Shown piece after piece: positions 39,651 to 47,920 of a DNA stretch of 64,000 nucleotides. Made by a program: the position numbers and the translations under genes. Positions within the stretch are counted from its first letter, which is position 1. Every line of letters starts with the position of its first letter. The stretch comes from JAQBQB01 sp963846925 (GTDB taxonomy: Bacteria > Gemmatimonadota > Gemmatimonadetes > Gemmatimonadales > Gemmatimonadaceae), in assembly GCA_963846925.1 (NCBI GenBank), contig CAWJXW010000008.1:116647-180646 (forward strand). Reading direction: 5' to 3'. The notes under the pieces were generated by a model, which had not been told where the DNA came from, made no database searches, and saw nothing but the letters and a program-made list of their open reading frames with translations.

Positions 39651-39881
39651 TTACCGCCGGGGGACCGGAGACGCTTGGCTCAGGAGCCTCGCGAGACCCG
39701 ATGCAGCCATGGTCTCCCACTGCCATCCGACTGTGAGCTGCACCGGCGCGGAAACCGAAGCCGTCGCGCAAGAAAGCACGACATCGCGTCCTTGCGTCGA
39801 GTCGCTCGGCTCAACTGCGGCGGGATCGGTCTCACATGTCCAGGTGCGCCCGCCCGAATCAGTTACGGTGCGACTTGCCAT
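39651..39881 (-). CDS. Small conserved protein, WQW family (paralog of 44901-45188)
   Basis: 76 residues. It shares with the plus-strand gene at 44901 the pattern RxVTDxxGRxWxCE, an acidic middle with DVxLxCxTA, APVxLxVxWQWxTxAxxGLARxI. Two paralogs in one region show that this is a real protein family that travels with the accessory genes. Function unknown; two cysteines and the invariant WQW are the notable features. Confidence 0.65.
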   Translation of the reverse strand: MASRTVTDSGGRTWTCETDPAAVEPSDSTQGRDVVLSCATASVSAPVQLTVGWQWETMAASGLARLLSQASPVPRR

Positions 39882-40008
39882 GGCCTTGCCTCCGGTCCTG
39901 CGGATAGCTGCATCCTGCGTGAGAATGCAAGCTAGCCCCGATTGACATGAGCCGCCCGATGCCGTGCGGGTCACGAAGCGTGAACGGCGAAGTTCGCGCT
40001 GACGCGCA

Positions 40009-40419
40009 TCACTTCGGCGAGCGTATCGCTCGGACCTCTCGAGACCGGGTGTTATCGAGGAGCCGCAATTCGCCAGTGAGGCTATCGTTGCGCACGCGGA
40101 ATTGCCAAACCCCGTGCGGTATAGTGCAAGTCAGCTGACCACTGAGCTGCACAAAGCGACAGCCGAGGACACCCATCTCCTGTTCCTCGCCGCGGACGAT
40201 CTTGCGTCCGTCGACCGCCACGCTGTCTGCCGTCTTCATCGGCGTAATCCGATAAACGACGATCTCGTCGTTGCATGCCGACGGGCGCACCAAGCACACT
40301 GATGTGCCACGCCAGATCCCCAAGGGAGTGACGAGTGCGGGCGGCTGGACCGGCGATTGCGCGATCGCCGTACGCGCGAGCGCGCCAGCCAGCGCGGTGC
40401 CGGCTAAGTGAATCCTCAT
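40009..40419 (-). CDS. Hypothetical exported protein
   Basis: About 136 residues from the ATG at 40419 with a signal peptide (IHLAGTALAGALARTAIAQS). The mature part has paired cysteines (TSVCLVRPSACNDE; LGCRFVQLSGQLTC) and alternating strands, likely disulphide-bonded. The R' end of the degraded attC at 40450-40474 lies upstream, so this may be the last cassette of the array. Confidence 0.6.
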   Translation of the reverse strand: MRIHLAGTALAGALARTAIAQSPVQPPALVTPLGIWRGTSVCLVRPSACNDEIVVYRITPMKTADSVAVDGRKIVRGEEQEMGVLGCRFVQLSGQLTCTIPHGVWQFRVRNDSLTGELRLLDNTRSREVRAIRSPK

Positions 40420-40449
40420 GGCCACGACGACTCGAAGGTTCATCGGGAT

Positions 40450-40474
40450 GCGTCAGGTTCAGCGTTCGTTAGCC
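40450..40474 (-). repeat. Integron attC site, right half only
   Basis: GTCAGGTTCAGCGTTCGTTAG matches the conserved right arm of the other attC sites, ending in GTTAGCC (40468-40474). No left arm is recognisable. It supplies the TAA stop of the zinc-ribbon gene. Confidence 0.6.
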
Positions 40475-40714
40475 AGGCCGGGCATAGAACTCGACGAAAC
40501 CGCATGCCGAGCACCGGTATGCAGTGAGCGGAATGTGAGCATCCGGGTCTGCTTTGATGCCGGTCAAAAGGAACCGGCGTGGCTCTGGTTCGCCGGGGGC
40601 CCAGACGGCCTGCAGGACTACGACATCACCGTGTGCGTAGTCTGGCATGTGCCCACGATTCATGAACGTACTGCACTTTGGACACGTCGGGTGAAAGTCA
40701 CCCATGCAATGCAT
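40469..40714 (-). CDS. Small zinc-ribbon protein (paralog of 53927-54151)
   Basis: 81 residues. An N-terminal CPKC pair (HPTCPKCSTFM) and a C-terminal CSAC pair (YRCSACGFVEFYARPG) form a probable zinc ribbon. The C-terminal 16 residues closely match the cassette protein at 53927 (FRCEACGYLEFFAQPA). The stop TAA is provided by the attC core. The family is of the PF20097/DUF6487-like type, function unknown. Confidence 0.75.
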   Translation of the reverse strand: MHCMGDFHPTCPKCSTFMNRGHMPDYAHGDVVVLQAVWAPGEPEPRRFLLTGIKADPDAHIPLTAYRCSACGFVEFYARPG

Positions 40715-40738
40715 CCCCTATTGTGATATTCGTGCACT

Positions 40739-40830
40739 ACCTAACACGTTGGCTAAGCTGCAAGCGAGTGAAATAAAGAAGCGCGGGCGAATCCCGCGCA
40801 ACAATTCAGGTCTATCGAGGCGACCGGCAG
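40739..40830 (-). repeat. Integron attC site with degraded right half
   Basis: The left half is good: ACCTAAC (40739-40745) and the TTGGCTAAGCTGCAAGCGAG arm. A central hairpin GCGCGGG/CCCGCGC follows. The right arm has lost the GTTRRRY core. Confidence 0.7.
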
Positions 40831-40848
40831 TTCACTATTTTCGGCACC

Positions 40849-41683
40849 ATGACACGTGGCCGACGTAGCATTCTCGCCGCGTTCGCGGTTGCGATCGCCA
40901 TGGTACCGTCGGCTCCGGCTGTTTCGCAGAATCGGCCGCGCACGATCGTCGCGCTGCTCGCACACGCGGACGACGAAAGCGCGGCGGGGCCTGCGCTGGC
41001 GCGCTACGCCCGAGAGGGCGTACAGGTGCAGATGATTGTCGTGACCGACGGAGCAGGCGGAAGCGGAACGCAAACGTATCTCCAGCGCCCTGACTCTGGT
41101 CCCGTGGGGGACGCGCTCGTGAAGGCCCGCGCCGATGAGGCCCGCTGCGCAGCGACGGCGCTTGGCGCGCGCGATCCGATCTTTCTCGGATTTCCCGACG
41201 GAAAACTCGGCGACTATCTGGGCGATCGCAGCTTGATGACTCGCCTTACCGACCGCATCGCCAAGGAGATCGAGCGGCTACACCCCGACGTCGTGGTCAC
41301 CTGGGGTCCTGATGGCGGCACCGGCCACCCCGACCACCGGATCGTCAGCAACATCGCCACGCAGTTGCTCCGGTTCGGCGCCCCTGGTATGCCCGAGCGG
41401 TTGTTCTATATGTATCTGCCGGTCGAGATGATCCGACAGGCCAATCCGCAGCGCGGCGAGCCGCCGCTGCTGTTCCCTCAGGCGAAATACTTTACCGTCA
41501 ACGTGCCGTTTACGCCGGCGGATCTCGACGCGGCGGTCCGAGACCATGGCGTGCCACAAGACCCAGTTCACCGCGGAAGCGATGCAGCGTTTCTTGTCCG
41601 CGCGAGACCGGGTCTGGAACGGCGCCGTCGCGTTCGTACCGGCGTCGCCGGCGTTGAGCGGCGACGACCTGTTTCGAAAGTAG
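40849..41683 (+). CDS. LmbE/PIG-L family N-acetylglucosaminyl deacetylase-like protein (one frameshift)
   Basis: An exported protein with signal peptide (SILAAFAVAIAMVPSAPAVS). The metal motif AHADDE and the later HPDHR are intact, as are VTDGAGGSG and EIERLHPDVVVTWGPDG. Near 41535 the frame slips and resumes as HKTQFTAEAMQRFLSARD, ending with a TAG at 41681-41683. LmbE-like enzymes remove acetyl groups from GlcNAc-containing substrates. It is a plus-strand gene between attC sites that otherwise follow minus-strand genes, so it is inverted relative to the array. Confidence 0.82.
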
Positions 41684-41689
41684 ATCTCC

Positions 41690-41745
41690 AGGGGCGCCAC
41701 GGCCGGTTGAATGCCGGCACCTGTGAGCTTCAGCGATCCTTAGAC
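41690..41745 (-). repeat. Integron attC site, partial
   Basis: The right arm GTGAGCTTCAGCGATCCTTAGAC with core CTTAGAC (41739-41745) is preceded by a GGCGCCAC...GCCGGCAC centre that also occurs in the 53810-53932 site. The left arm is missing. Confidence 0.6.
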
Positions 41746-41963
41746 AGATCGCGCCGATTACTTGCCCCGGACAGGCTCCAAGCGCGATACGACGCCCATC
41801 CAAACGCCAGCGCAAGGAGCGGGAAGACCACGGCGCCCACGTATGCGCCCCCGCCGCCCGGACGCGTTCGCTGCAAGAAGCTCGTCACAGCGAATAGCCG
41901 CACCGTATAGAACAGGAAGAACGCACTGAGTGCCGCGGCGACGATCGCTATCCCTCGAAGCAC
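41730..41963 (-). CDS. Small membrane protein
   Basis: 77 residues with two spans (GIAIVAAALSAFFLFYTVRLF and AYVGAVVFPLLALAFGWASY) and a short basic tail. Its stop TGA falls inside the attC right arm at 41730. No family recognised. Confidence 0.6.
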   Translation of the reverse strand: MLRGIAIVAAALSAFFLFYTVRLFAVTSFLQRTRPGGGGAYVGAVVFPLLALAFGWASYRAWSLSGASNRRDLSKDR

Positions 41964-41990
41964 CGGTCCCCCGTGATGAACGTCGTATCT

Positions 41991-42035
41991 GTCTAACCGC
42001 GTTAACTGAGCTGCAAGCGAATCATACTAAGAGTG
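41991..42035 (-). repeat. Integron attC site, left half only
   Basis: GTCTAAC (41991-41997) and the AACTGAGCTGCAAGCGAATCA arm are present. The right half has been lost up to the next gene's stop at 42052. Confidence 0.65.
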
Positions 42036-42051
42036 CGCGCGCGGCTCGGCC

Positions 42052-42525
42052 TCACTCGCCCATCGCGATCGGAAGCGGCTGTCGCGGCCGCGGCGGTGCG
42101 ACTCGCCAGACCGCCGCGAGCGAAGCCATCTCCATCGCAATCAAGTTGACCAGCGCGTCGAGGAGCAGCACGCGCGCCGCGAAGCCTTGTCGGGAACCGT
42201 TGATCGTCATCCCAACAGCAACCACGACCCACACGGCCGCGGCGCCCGCTCCAGCCGCACGCAGCGCTGCCGAACGCGGCGTGGCGTATGCGACGATCGC
42301 CACCCCGATCGGAATAGTGCCGACGCCCCAAACCACCCAGACGTGAGGTAGCCACGGCGGCGCTTGTCCAATCGCGGTCGCCGCGGCTTCCCATTCGCGA
42401 CGCATGAGGAGAGGCCATGCGATGCCCCAGAGGACGTTGTACACGACGGCCCAGACGACTCCGCGAACAAAAAGGCGTCTCCACGGCAGACGATACAACG
42501 GGGTCCTCCGTTGCACAGCGGCCAC
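42052..42525 (-). CDS. Hypothetical membrane protein
   Basis: 157 residues with four membrane spans (FVRGVVWAVVYNVLWGIAW, WLPHVWVVWGVGTIPIGVAIV, ALRAAGAGAAAVWVVVAVG and LLLDALVNLIAMEMASLAAV). It sits between two partial attC sites, as a cassette. The family is not recognised. Confidence 0.6.
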   Translation of the reverse strand: MAAVQRRTPLYRLPWRRLFVRGVVWAVVYNVLWGIAWPLLMRREWEAAATAIGQAPPWLPHVWVVWGVGTIPIGVAIVAYATPRSAALRAAGAGAAAVWVVVAVGMTINGSRQGFAARVLLLDALVNLIAMEMASLAAVWRVAPPRPRQPLPIAMGE

Positions 42526-42534
42526 CGGCCACCT

Positions 42535-42577
42535 CCTTTAGAAGCGCCGGGCGAAGCCCGGCGCAATTCCTTAGCTG
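42535..42577 (-). other. Possible attC remnant (hairpin)
   Basis: GCGCCGGGC-gaa-GCCCGGCGC is a perfect hairpin like the variable central stem of the neighbouring attC sites, flanked by TTTAGAAG and TTCCTTAGC. Cores are not recognisable. Confidence 0.3.
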
Positions 42578-42580
42578 CGC

Positions 42581-43347
42581 CTATAACTCCTGCCGCTCGA
42601 AGATCCCCAGCGCCGCCACCACTCCGACCACGATCGCCGCTACGGCCGTCGCCACCGGCCAGCCTGACGACACCGCTTCTCCCATCAGCGCGTCGCGCAT
42701 ACGCCGGCATCAATCCGAGAAAGCTGTATCGCGCCGCCGGCCCCCAGACCGAGAAGCAGGAGCGAGAGGAAATAGAACCCGAGGCCCGCCCCGGCGGCCG
42801 CGCCGCGCGATCGGAACGCCGCGGAAAAGAAGGTCATCACGACGACCAGCAATGAGGCGTAGAGCAGCCACAACGCCATTGCCGTCGCGACGCGAGCGGG
42901 GTGCGCGACGCCGAACACCACGGCCGTCAGAGCCAGGCAGGCGGCTGTGCCAAACGCGGTGGCCGCAATGAGGAGCGCGATCTGCGAGACGATCTTCGCC
43001 AGCACGAACGCACCTCGCGAGAGCGGTTTCGTGAGCGCGAGGATTGCCGTTCCCGAGGACCGCTCGCCCGAGACGACCCCCGCGCCGGCGATGATCACGG
43101 CAATGAGCACGAACTGATTGAGGTTCTTGAGGAACTGCCCGTAGGCGTCGAGTGCGGTCGGCGGTGGAATGTGGATCACCACTCCCGGCTGCGAGGCCGC
43201 CATCGACCGCACCAGTGCCGGCGTGAGCGCCGCGATGATCGGGCTGGTCACTCCGAAGAACACCAGCATCCCGGGAATCACCCAGATCCGCCACGTGCGC
43301 CGGATCTCGACGAACTCCTTCCCGAGAAAGGCGCCGAACCCGGTCAT
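42581..43347 (-). CDS. ABC-2 type transporter permease (two frameshifts near the C-terminus)
   Basis: From the ATG at 43347, which overlaps the ATPase stop (ATGA), the protein begins GAFLGKEFVEIRRTWRIWVIP. It has the spans VFFGVTSPIIAALTPAL, FVLIAVIIAGAGVVSGERSSGT, and YASLLVVVMTFFSAAF. Two slips between 42690 and 42740 separate LLLGLGAGG from RYSFLGLMPAYAR and ALMGEAVSSGWPVATAV, and the end is GIFERQEL at the TAG at 42581-42583. It forms an exporter with the upstream ATPase. The breaks lie in GCGCGC-like tracts. Confidence 0.8.
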
Positions 43348-44300
43348 GCGGGTGGCTCCCCGACCGACTCCACGAATACATCCTCCAGGCTCGCCTCCGC
43401 GATCTCGAACCGGCGAAGCGGAACGCCGGCAGCCGCGATCGCCGCGGGAATCTCGCGCTGTGCGGCCCGCATGTCGGAGACAGTCACGCGCAATGTTCGC
43501 TCGACGGTTTCCAACGACCGCAGCCAGGCTCTTCCCGCCAGGAGCTCCGGCGACAGCGGCGGCGTCCCCGTCGCTCTCCATCTCGACCACCAGCCGGTTG
43601 GCGCCGGCGCGCGCCCGTAAGCTCATCGACGCCGGCGCTCGCCACGATGCGACCGCGCTCGAGAATCGCCACGGCGTCGCACACGCGCTCGACGTCGGCG
43701 AGGATGTGGGTCGAGAAGAACACCGTCGTCCGCCCGCGAAGCGACGCGACCATCTCGAGCACCTCGCGCCGGCCGATGGGATCGAGCGCGCTCGTCGGCT
43801 CGTCGAGCATGAGCAGGCTGGGCGCGTTGATCAGCGCCTGCGCAATGCCGAGTCGCTGCTTCATCCCGCGGGAGAAACCGCCGACGCGCGTGCGTGACCG
43901 AGGAAAGCCCAGCCATCTCGAGCAGTGCGGCGGCGCGCGCGTCGAGCGTCGCGCGGTCGAGCCCGAAGAGCCGTCCCGCGAACTCGAGGTACTCGCGCGC
44001 CGTCATCCACGGATAGAAGCCTGGCACATCGGGGAGGAAGCCGATCTGCGCGCGGACCGCGTCGTTTGCGCTCGTGACATCATGGCCGAGGACGTGAGCC
44101 GTACCCGCGGTCGGACGCGCGAGTCCCGAAAGGATTCGCAGCGTCGTGGTCTTTCCAGCGCCGTTACGTCCGAGGAAGCCGAACACCACGCCCGGTCGGA
44201 CGACGAGATCGGCGTGGTCGAGGGCGATCGTGTCGCCGAAGCGCTTGGTCAGGCCGCGAAGCTCGATCGCCGGCGTGTCCGCCGCGCGCTCAGCGTTCAT
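43344..44300 (-). CDS. ABC transporter ATP-binding protein (three frameshifts)
   Basis: From the ATG at 44300: Walker A GRNGAGKTT, then the Q-loop GFLPDVPGFYPW. After a slip at about 43889 (GCGCGCG) come the signature FSRGMKQRLGIAQAL, Walker B LLMLDEPTSALDP and switch histidine FSTHIL. Further slips at about 43608 and 43550 lead into ELLAGRAWLRSLETV and EIAEASLEDVFVESVG, ending at the TGA at 43344-43346. It is an ABC-2-type exporter ATPase of the drug or lipid class. All three breaks are one-base slips and can be assembly errors. Confidence 0.82.
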
Positions 44301-44607
44301 CGCGCGGACCGTACAGCGCATCGACGGCCCGCCGAGCCGCCTCGCCACCCGCCGTGCTCGCGCCGGAACCCGAGATGTCGAGCGTCGGCGCCGGGCGCCC
44401 CCCGACGAGGTAACCGATCGCTCCCAGCAGATTGCCGAGGACAATGATGAGCGCCCACAGCCACTTTCTGCCGCCGAACACCTCATCGCGTCGCGCGAGG
44501 TCCACCAATGCGTACACCTGCGTCGCGAGTTGAACGGCGACGAGCAGCAGTATGATGGCGGTAACGGTTGTCGAAACGTGGAGAAGCCGGGCGAATCGGT
44601 CCAGCAT
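44290..44607 (-). CDS. PLD-nuclease N-terminal-like membrane protein
   Basis: 105 residues: an N-terminal span (TVTAIILLLVAVQLATQVYAL) and a second span with the PLDc_N signature LVDLARRDEVFGGRKWLWALIIVLGNLLGAIGYLVGGR. These short proteins are often beside ABC exporters. Its stop overlaps the ATPase start by 11 bp. Confidence 0.8.
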   Translation of the reverse strand: MLDRFARLLHVSTTVTAIILLLVAVQLATQVYALVDLARRDEVFGGRKWLWALIIVLGNLLGAIGYLVGGRPAPTLDISGSGASTAGGEAARRAVDALYGPRDER

Positions 44608-44900
44608 CGGTCAGCCTCCGAGATGGGATCGTCGCAGCGACTTAATTCTGGACGCGCCGGGTGTGTTCAGCGAGGTGCTGGCCAGTGCGTGATCGCGATG
44701 AAGTAGTTCTGGGCGACTCGCGGCGGGCAGGTCCGGCATCCACACCCAAGGCTCGACGACGCCCGCCAAGACGTGACGAAGCTCACCGGGGGCCAGCAAT
44801 CCCTCTCACAAGACGTTGATCGTCCGTTACATCCGTGTAGTTCGCGCAATCCACCTAGTGTGCAGGGGTTTCGCGGTCCAACCTCATGGAGACGTCGACG
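44608..44900. other. Intergenic stretch without a supportable gene
   Basis: A minus-strand frame (44611-44799, ELRHVLAGVVEPWVWMPDL) has a protein-like composition but no complete domain, and may be a gene remnant. No attC core is seen. Confidence 0.5.
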
Positions 44901-45188
44901 ATGTCATCGCGCAGAGTGACTGACGAAGAAGGTCGTGTTTGGGAGTGTAGGCCGGAGACTGAAGAAGTGCCAGGATGCGACGTGGACCTCGTATGTACGA
45001 CGGCCGGTTTGCAGGCCCCGGTGCGGCTGAAAGTCAGCTGGCAATGGGCAACGATTGCGGAGAAGGGGTTGGCGCGCATGATCACCGCCGCTGCGCCGCG
45101 ATTGGCTTCCGGCGACGGGTCGTTCCAAGCGCCACCGATGCGAAAGGCATCGCGCACTGTAAGAAACGCGAAGCGTGGAGCCGTCTGA
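44901..45188 (+). CDS. Small conserved protein, WQW family (paralog of 39651-39881)
   Basis: 95 residues. RVTDEEGRVWECRPETEE, DVDLVCTTAGLQAPVRLKVSWQW and GLARMI align with the minus-strand gene at 39651, which fixes the start at the ATG at 44901 rather than 44886. The C-terminal 25 residues are basic and not shared. The TGA stop at 45186-45188 is contained in an attC-like remnant. Confidence 0.65.
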   Translation: MSSRRVTDEEGRVWECRPETEEVPGCDVDLVCTTAGLQAPVRLKVSWQWATIAEKGLARMITAAAPRLASGDGSFQAPPMRKASRTVRNAKRGAV

Positions 45189-45213
45189 CGCGTTAGCTCG
45201 GCATTCGTCAGGC
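45183..45213 (-). repeat. Collapsed attC remnant
   Basis: GTCTGACGCGTTAGCTCGGC then ATTCGTCAGGC combines the left core arm and the right core arm of an attC site within 31 bp, with the middle lost. Confidence 0.35.
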
Positions 45214-45305
45214 CGCCGCGGGGCGTTACTCATTTACTCGACTCTCTGAAGAATCCCCGCGGTCCGCGCACGCGATACGGACCCGCGCCAGGTGGATGGA
45301 GAAGA

Positions 45306-45650
45306 CTAGTCCTGGCGGAAGCGCTTGGCGTGGCGGATCGCGCGAGCCGTGCTTGCCACGAGGCCGGCGATGAGCACGAACGCGACCAGGAGCGCGCGCC
45401 ATTCTGGCCGCCAGCGATGAAGCACGAGGGGTGCAGCGAGTGCGAGGAAGATGACCGCGGCGCCAAGGGTAAGCAGATCGCGCCCGCTTCGCTCATTGAC
45501 TGCATACCACACGCGCTCATCGGCGAGCGTCGAGGGAAAGCGAATGCCGTACCATGCGTTGGGCGGTACACGCCGGCGCATAAGTGGCAGTCCGAAGCCG
45601 ACGAGGGCAAGCCCGCTCACAACGAGGCCTGCTGTGATTTGCCAAGCCAT
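45306..45650 (-). CDS. SdpI/YhfL-family membrane protein
   Basis: 114 residues. The SdpI signature PLMRRRVPPNAWYGIRFPST, with Asn and Trp, is present. Three spans are visible (ITAGLVVSGLALVGFGLPL, LLTLGAAVIFLALAAPLVL and ALLVAFVLIAGLVASTA). SdpI proteins give immunity to the killing factor SdpC in Bacillus, but most homologs have no known role. A frequent type of accessory gene. Confidence 0.82.
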   Translation of the reverse strand: MAWQITAGLVVSGLALVGFGLPLMRRRVPPNAWYGIRFPSTLADERVWYAVNERSGRDLLTLGAAVIFLALAAPLVLHRWRPEWRALLVAFVLIAGLVASTARAIRHAKRFRQD

Positions 45651-45683
45651 TCGCGCCTCTCAATTGGCATTTCGTGGCACACA

Positions 45684-45875
45684 CTATTTCGGGTAGGGCG
45701 CAGTATCGAAATAGATCGCGAAGCTGATGATCTGACCATCCTTTACGGCAAAGATTTCCGCCACGTCGCTCGAGAAGCGTGGCCCGCCGTTGGGCGGCTG
45801 TAGCTCATACCGTGTGAGGCCACAGGCCTTGTCACCGTCGATGATCAGCTCGCGCAGCTCGAACGAGACGATCAT
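45684..45875 (-). pseudogene. SnoaL/NTF2-like domain fragment
   Basis: Only the C-terminal half is recognisable (FELRELIIDGDKACGLTRYEL, VAEIFAVKDGQIISFAIYFDTAPYPK). The N-terminal helices are absent and the frame upstream overlaps the methyltransferase C-terminus, so this is a truncated copy. Confidence 0.55.
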
Positions 45876-45913
45876 CGAGTAGAAGCGTTTGGTGCCCCCT
45901 CCCGCGCCGCATG

Positions 45914-46522
45914 CTACCTTTTTCGCAGCACCCACGTCGTCATCGATCGCAGATTCTGCACGACGGTCGTCTTGATCGGGTCGACGAGCTCGGCTCCGAG
46001 GTCGTTCGTCACCTGCATCAACATCGCCTCGTCGACCAGGTACCGCTCGGTGCCGTCCGCCATCGCGTACCAGCGATCGTGCAGATGCCGGACGAGACGT
46101 TCGGCGCCGATCGTGGACGCGAGCCGGCAGAAGAAAAGCCCTCCCGGCTTGAGCGTCCGCCAGCAGCCGTGCAGCATCGCGTGGAAGTGATCGTCGTCTC
46201 GCGCGAAGTGCAGGACGGTGTTGATGATGACGACGTCGGCGAAGAGATCCGGGAACGAGTGTGCTTCGACGGATTCGACGCGGAAGTTGTCAGCCGGCAG
46301 GTGCGGCGCGAGGCGGCGCACGGCGTCGATCGCCTGCGGATCGGGATCGGCGCCGAAGACCTCGTACCCTTCGCGGAGCAGGTACACGATGTTCCGGCCG
46401 GTGCCGCAGCCGGCGTCGAAGATCGTCATCCCCTTCGAGACATTGCCGCGCAGGAGCTGATCGAAGAGGTAGATGTCGATGGCGCCAAACTGTTCCTGGA
46501 GAGTGGGCATGCGGGTGCTCAT
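45914..46522 (-). CDS. Class I SAM-dependent methyltransferase
   Basis: About 202 residues from the ATG at 46522. Motif I MTIFDAGCGTGRNIVYLL, motif II GADPDPQAIDAV, a DVVIINTVLHFARDDDHF motif IV and LKPGGLFFCRLAS motif V make a complete Rossmann methyltransferase. DAGCGTG with the C-terminal DPIKTTVVQNLRSMTTWVLRK resembles small-molecule methyltransferases such as thiopurine- or tellurite-type relatives. Substrate unknown. Confidence 0.87.
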   Translation of the reverse strand: MSTRMPTLQEQFGAIDIYLFDQLLRGNVSKGMTIFDAGCGTGRNIVYLLREGYEVFGADPDPQAIDAVRRLAPHLPADNFRVESVEAHSFPDLFADVVIINTVLHFARDDDHFHAMLHGCWRTLKPGGLFFCRLASTIGAERLVRHLHDRWYAMADGTERYLVDEAMLMQVTNDLGAELVDPIKTTVVQNLRSMTTWVLRKR

Positions 46523-46572
46523 GGTAGCGGGAACCGGTGGAACAGCGCCATTGGAGTGTCCGAGGAGTCGTG

Positions 46573-47907
46573 TCAAGGCGTAGAATCGCGAGCGGCGCTA
46601 CTCCTCGCCGGGAGCACCAAGTCCACGATCAGCGGTCGATGATCCGACTCCAGATCGTAGCCGATTCCGGTCCGACGCACGTACCACTGTGGCCCGGCGA
46701 GCACATGGTCGATGCGGACACGAATCCAGCCATTGTACTTGGTCATCCCGAGCCCGCGCCCGACCCGTGAAAACGCGTCTTGAAGACCTTCGCTCCAATG
46801 AGCTTGGAAGATTCGGCTCTCGACGGGCGTGTTGAAATCGCCGGCAACGAGCACGGGCACCGGGCGCTTCGCGACGCCCTGGTCGACCCATCGCCGCGCG
46901 AGATCGGATTCGATGTCGCGCAGACGCGTGTTCTCGCGAAGTTGATCGATGTCGAAGACAGCGAGGCCATCGAATCCCTTCCTCGGTGTTTCCAAATGCA
47001 GATTCGTGACCTGGACATCGCCGGAGGGGGTCGCAATCAGATACCGAACAACATCACCCGCACCGCCGATCCCCCCCGCGGCGCTGTTGCGTAGGGCCTC
47101 TAGTGCGGTCCGATCCATCACGCTGGAATCGCGGATTGGATACCGACTCAGGAAACAGAGCCCGTTCGCAGTGTGATGATGCCAGCCCGCGACGGCGCGC
47201 ACGGCGAGTGCGAGCTCGGGGCCGCACTCCTGCAATGCGACAACGTCCGGTTCCCAGCCGGCGAGGACGATCGGCAGATCGGTGGCGAGCCCACCGCCAC
47301 CATCGGCATTGAATGAAACGACACGAAACGGAAGACCTTTCGGGGTCGGCAACAGTGTTCGCCACCCGACGTGAGCGCCCATGACGGGTCCGGCGACGAG
47401 AAGGCCGGCCAGGACGAGCACCCAGACGAGCCGCCGACGGACGAGAATTGCGGCGGGGAGGAGTAGGGCGAGCGGAACGAGAAAGATCCAGCGGCCACTG
47501 AAGAGAAGAACGGTCGCAAACCACCAGCGGTCGCCGAGCGTCCACATCACGACCGCGATGGAGCAAGCGGACGCGAGGTACCCCCAAGTCACGAGCGTGA
47601 GCGTGCGTGCCGCGATGCGCTCGACACGCGAGACGGGGGGGGGGCGGCGGCTATAACGATGACGATCACCGGCGGCGTCCCGTGAAGGTCGGCGGCTCGC
47701 CTGCACGATTGCCGTGCCAAGCGATTTGAGACGTCGGGCAGCGGCCCCGATCCGATTGCGGCGGCGTCTTCGAGGACGACCCACGGTAATGATGCGACCG
47801 CAGCGGCACTCGAGGCGGCGGCCGACGCTGCGTTCATCAACATGGAAGCGTTCGCCGCATCGACATGCGACGGTGAAAGGCTTGGGCTCCGTCGTGGTCA
47901 GGGGCAT
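46573..47907 (-). CDS. Endonuclease/exonuclease/phosphatase family protein with N-terminal zinc-ribbon-like region and membrane spans
   Basis: 444 residues: a two-pair Cys stretch (VACRCGERFHVDERSVGRRLECRCG), a basic linker, three membrane spans (LVTWGYLASACSIAVVMW ... FLVPLALLLPAAILV, WVLVLAGLLVAGPVMG). The C-terminal EEP domain carries VVALQECGPEL, TNLHLETPRKG, VLVAGDFNTPVESR, RIDHVLAGP and ESDHRPLIVDL. The metal-binding residues of the family are all present. It may cleave phosphodiester bonds of a nucleic acid or lipid outside the membrane; the substrate is unknown. Confidence 0.85.
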   Translation of the reverse strand: MPLTTTEPKPFTVACRCGERFHVDERSVGRRLECRCGRIITVGRPRRRRRNRIGAAARRLKSLGTAIVQASRRPSRDAAGDRHRYSRRPPPVSRVERIAARTLTLVTWGYLASACSIAVVMWTLGDRWWFATVLLFSGRWIFLVPLALLLPAAILVRRRLVWVLVLAGLLVAGPVMGAHVGWRTLLPTPKGLPFRVVSFNADGGGGLATDLPIVLAGWEPDVVALQECGPELALAVRAVAGWHHHTANGLCFLSRYPIRDSSVMDRTALEALRNSAAGGIGGAGDVVRYLIATPSGDVQVTNLHLETPRKGFDGLAVFDIDQLRENTRLRDIESDLARRWVDQGVAKRPVPVLVAGDFNTPVESRIFQAHWSEGLQDAFSRVGRGLGMTKYNGWIRVRIDHVLAGPQWYVRRTGIGYDLESDHRPLIVDLVLPARSSAARDSTP

Positions 47908-47920
47908 CGGGCTGCTCGGA

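Noticed and set aside
44611..44799. Gene for a small protein with ELRHVLAGVVEPWVWMPDL
   Set aside because: The frame has a protein-like patch, but no complete domain or ribosome site; may be a remnant.
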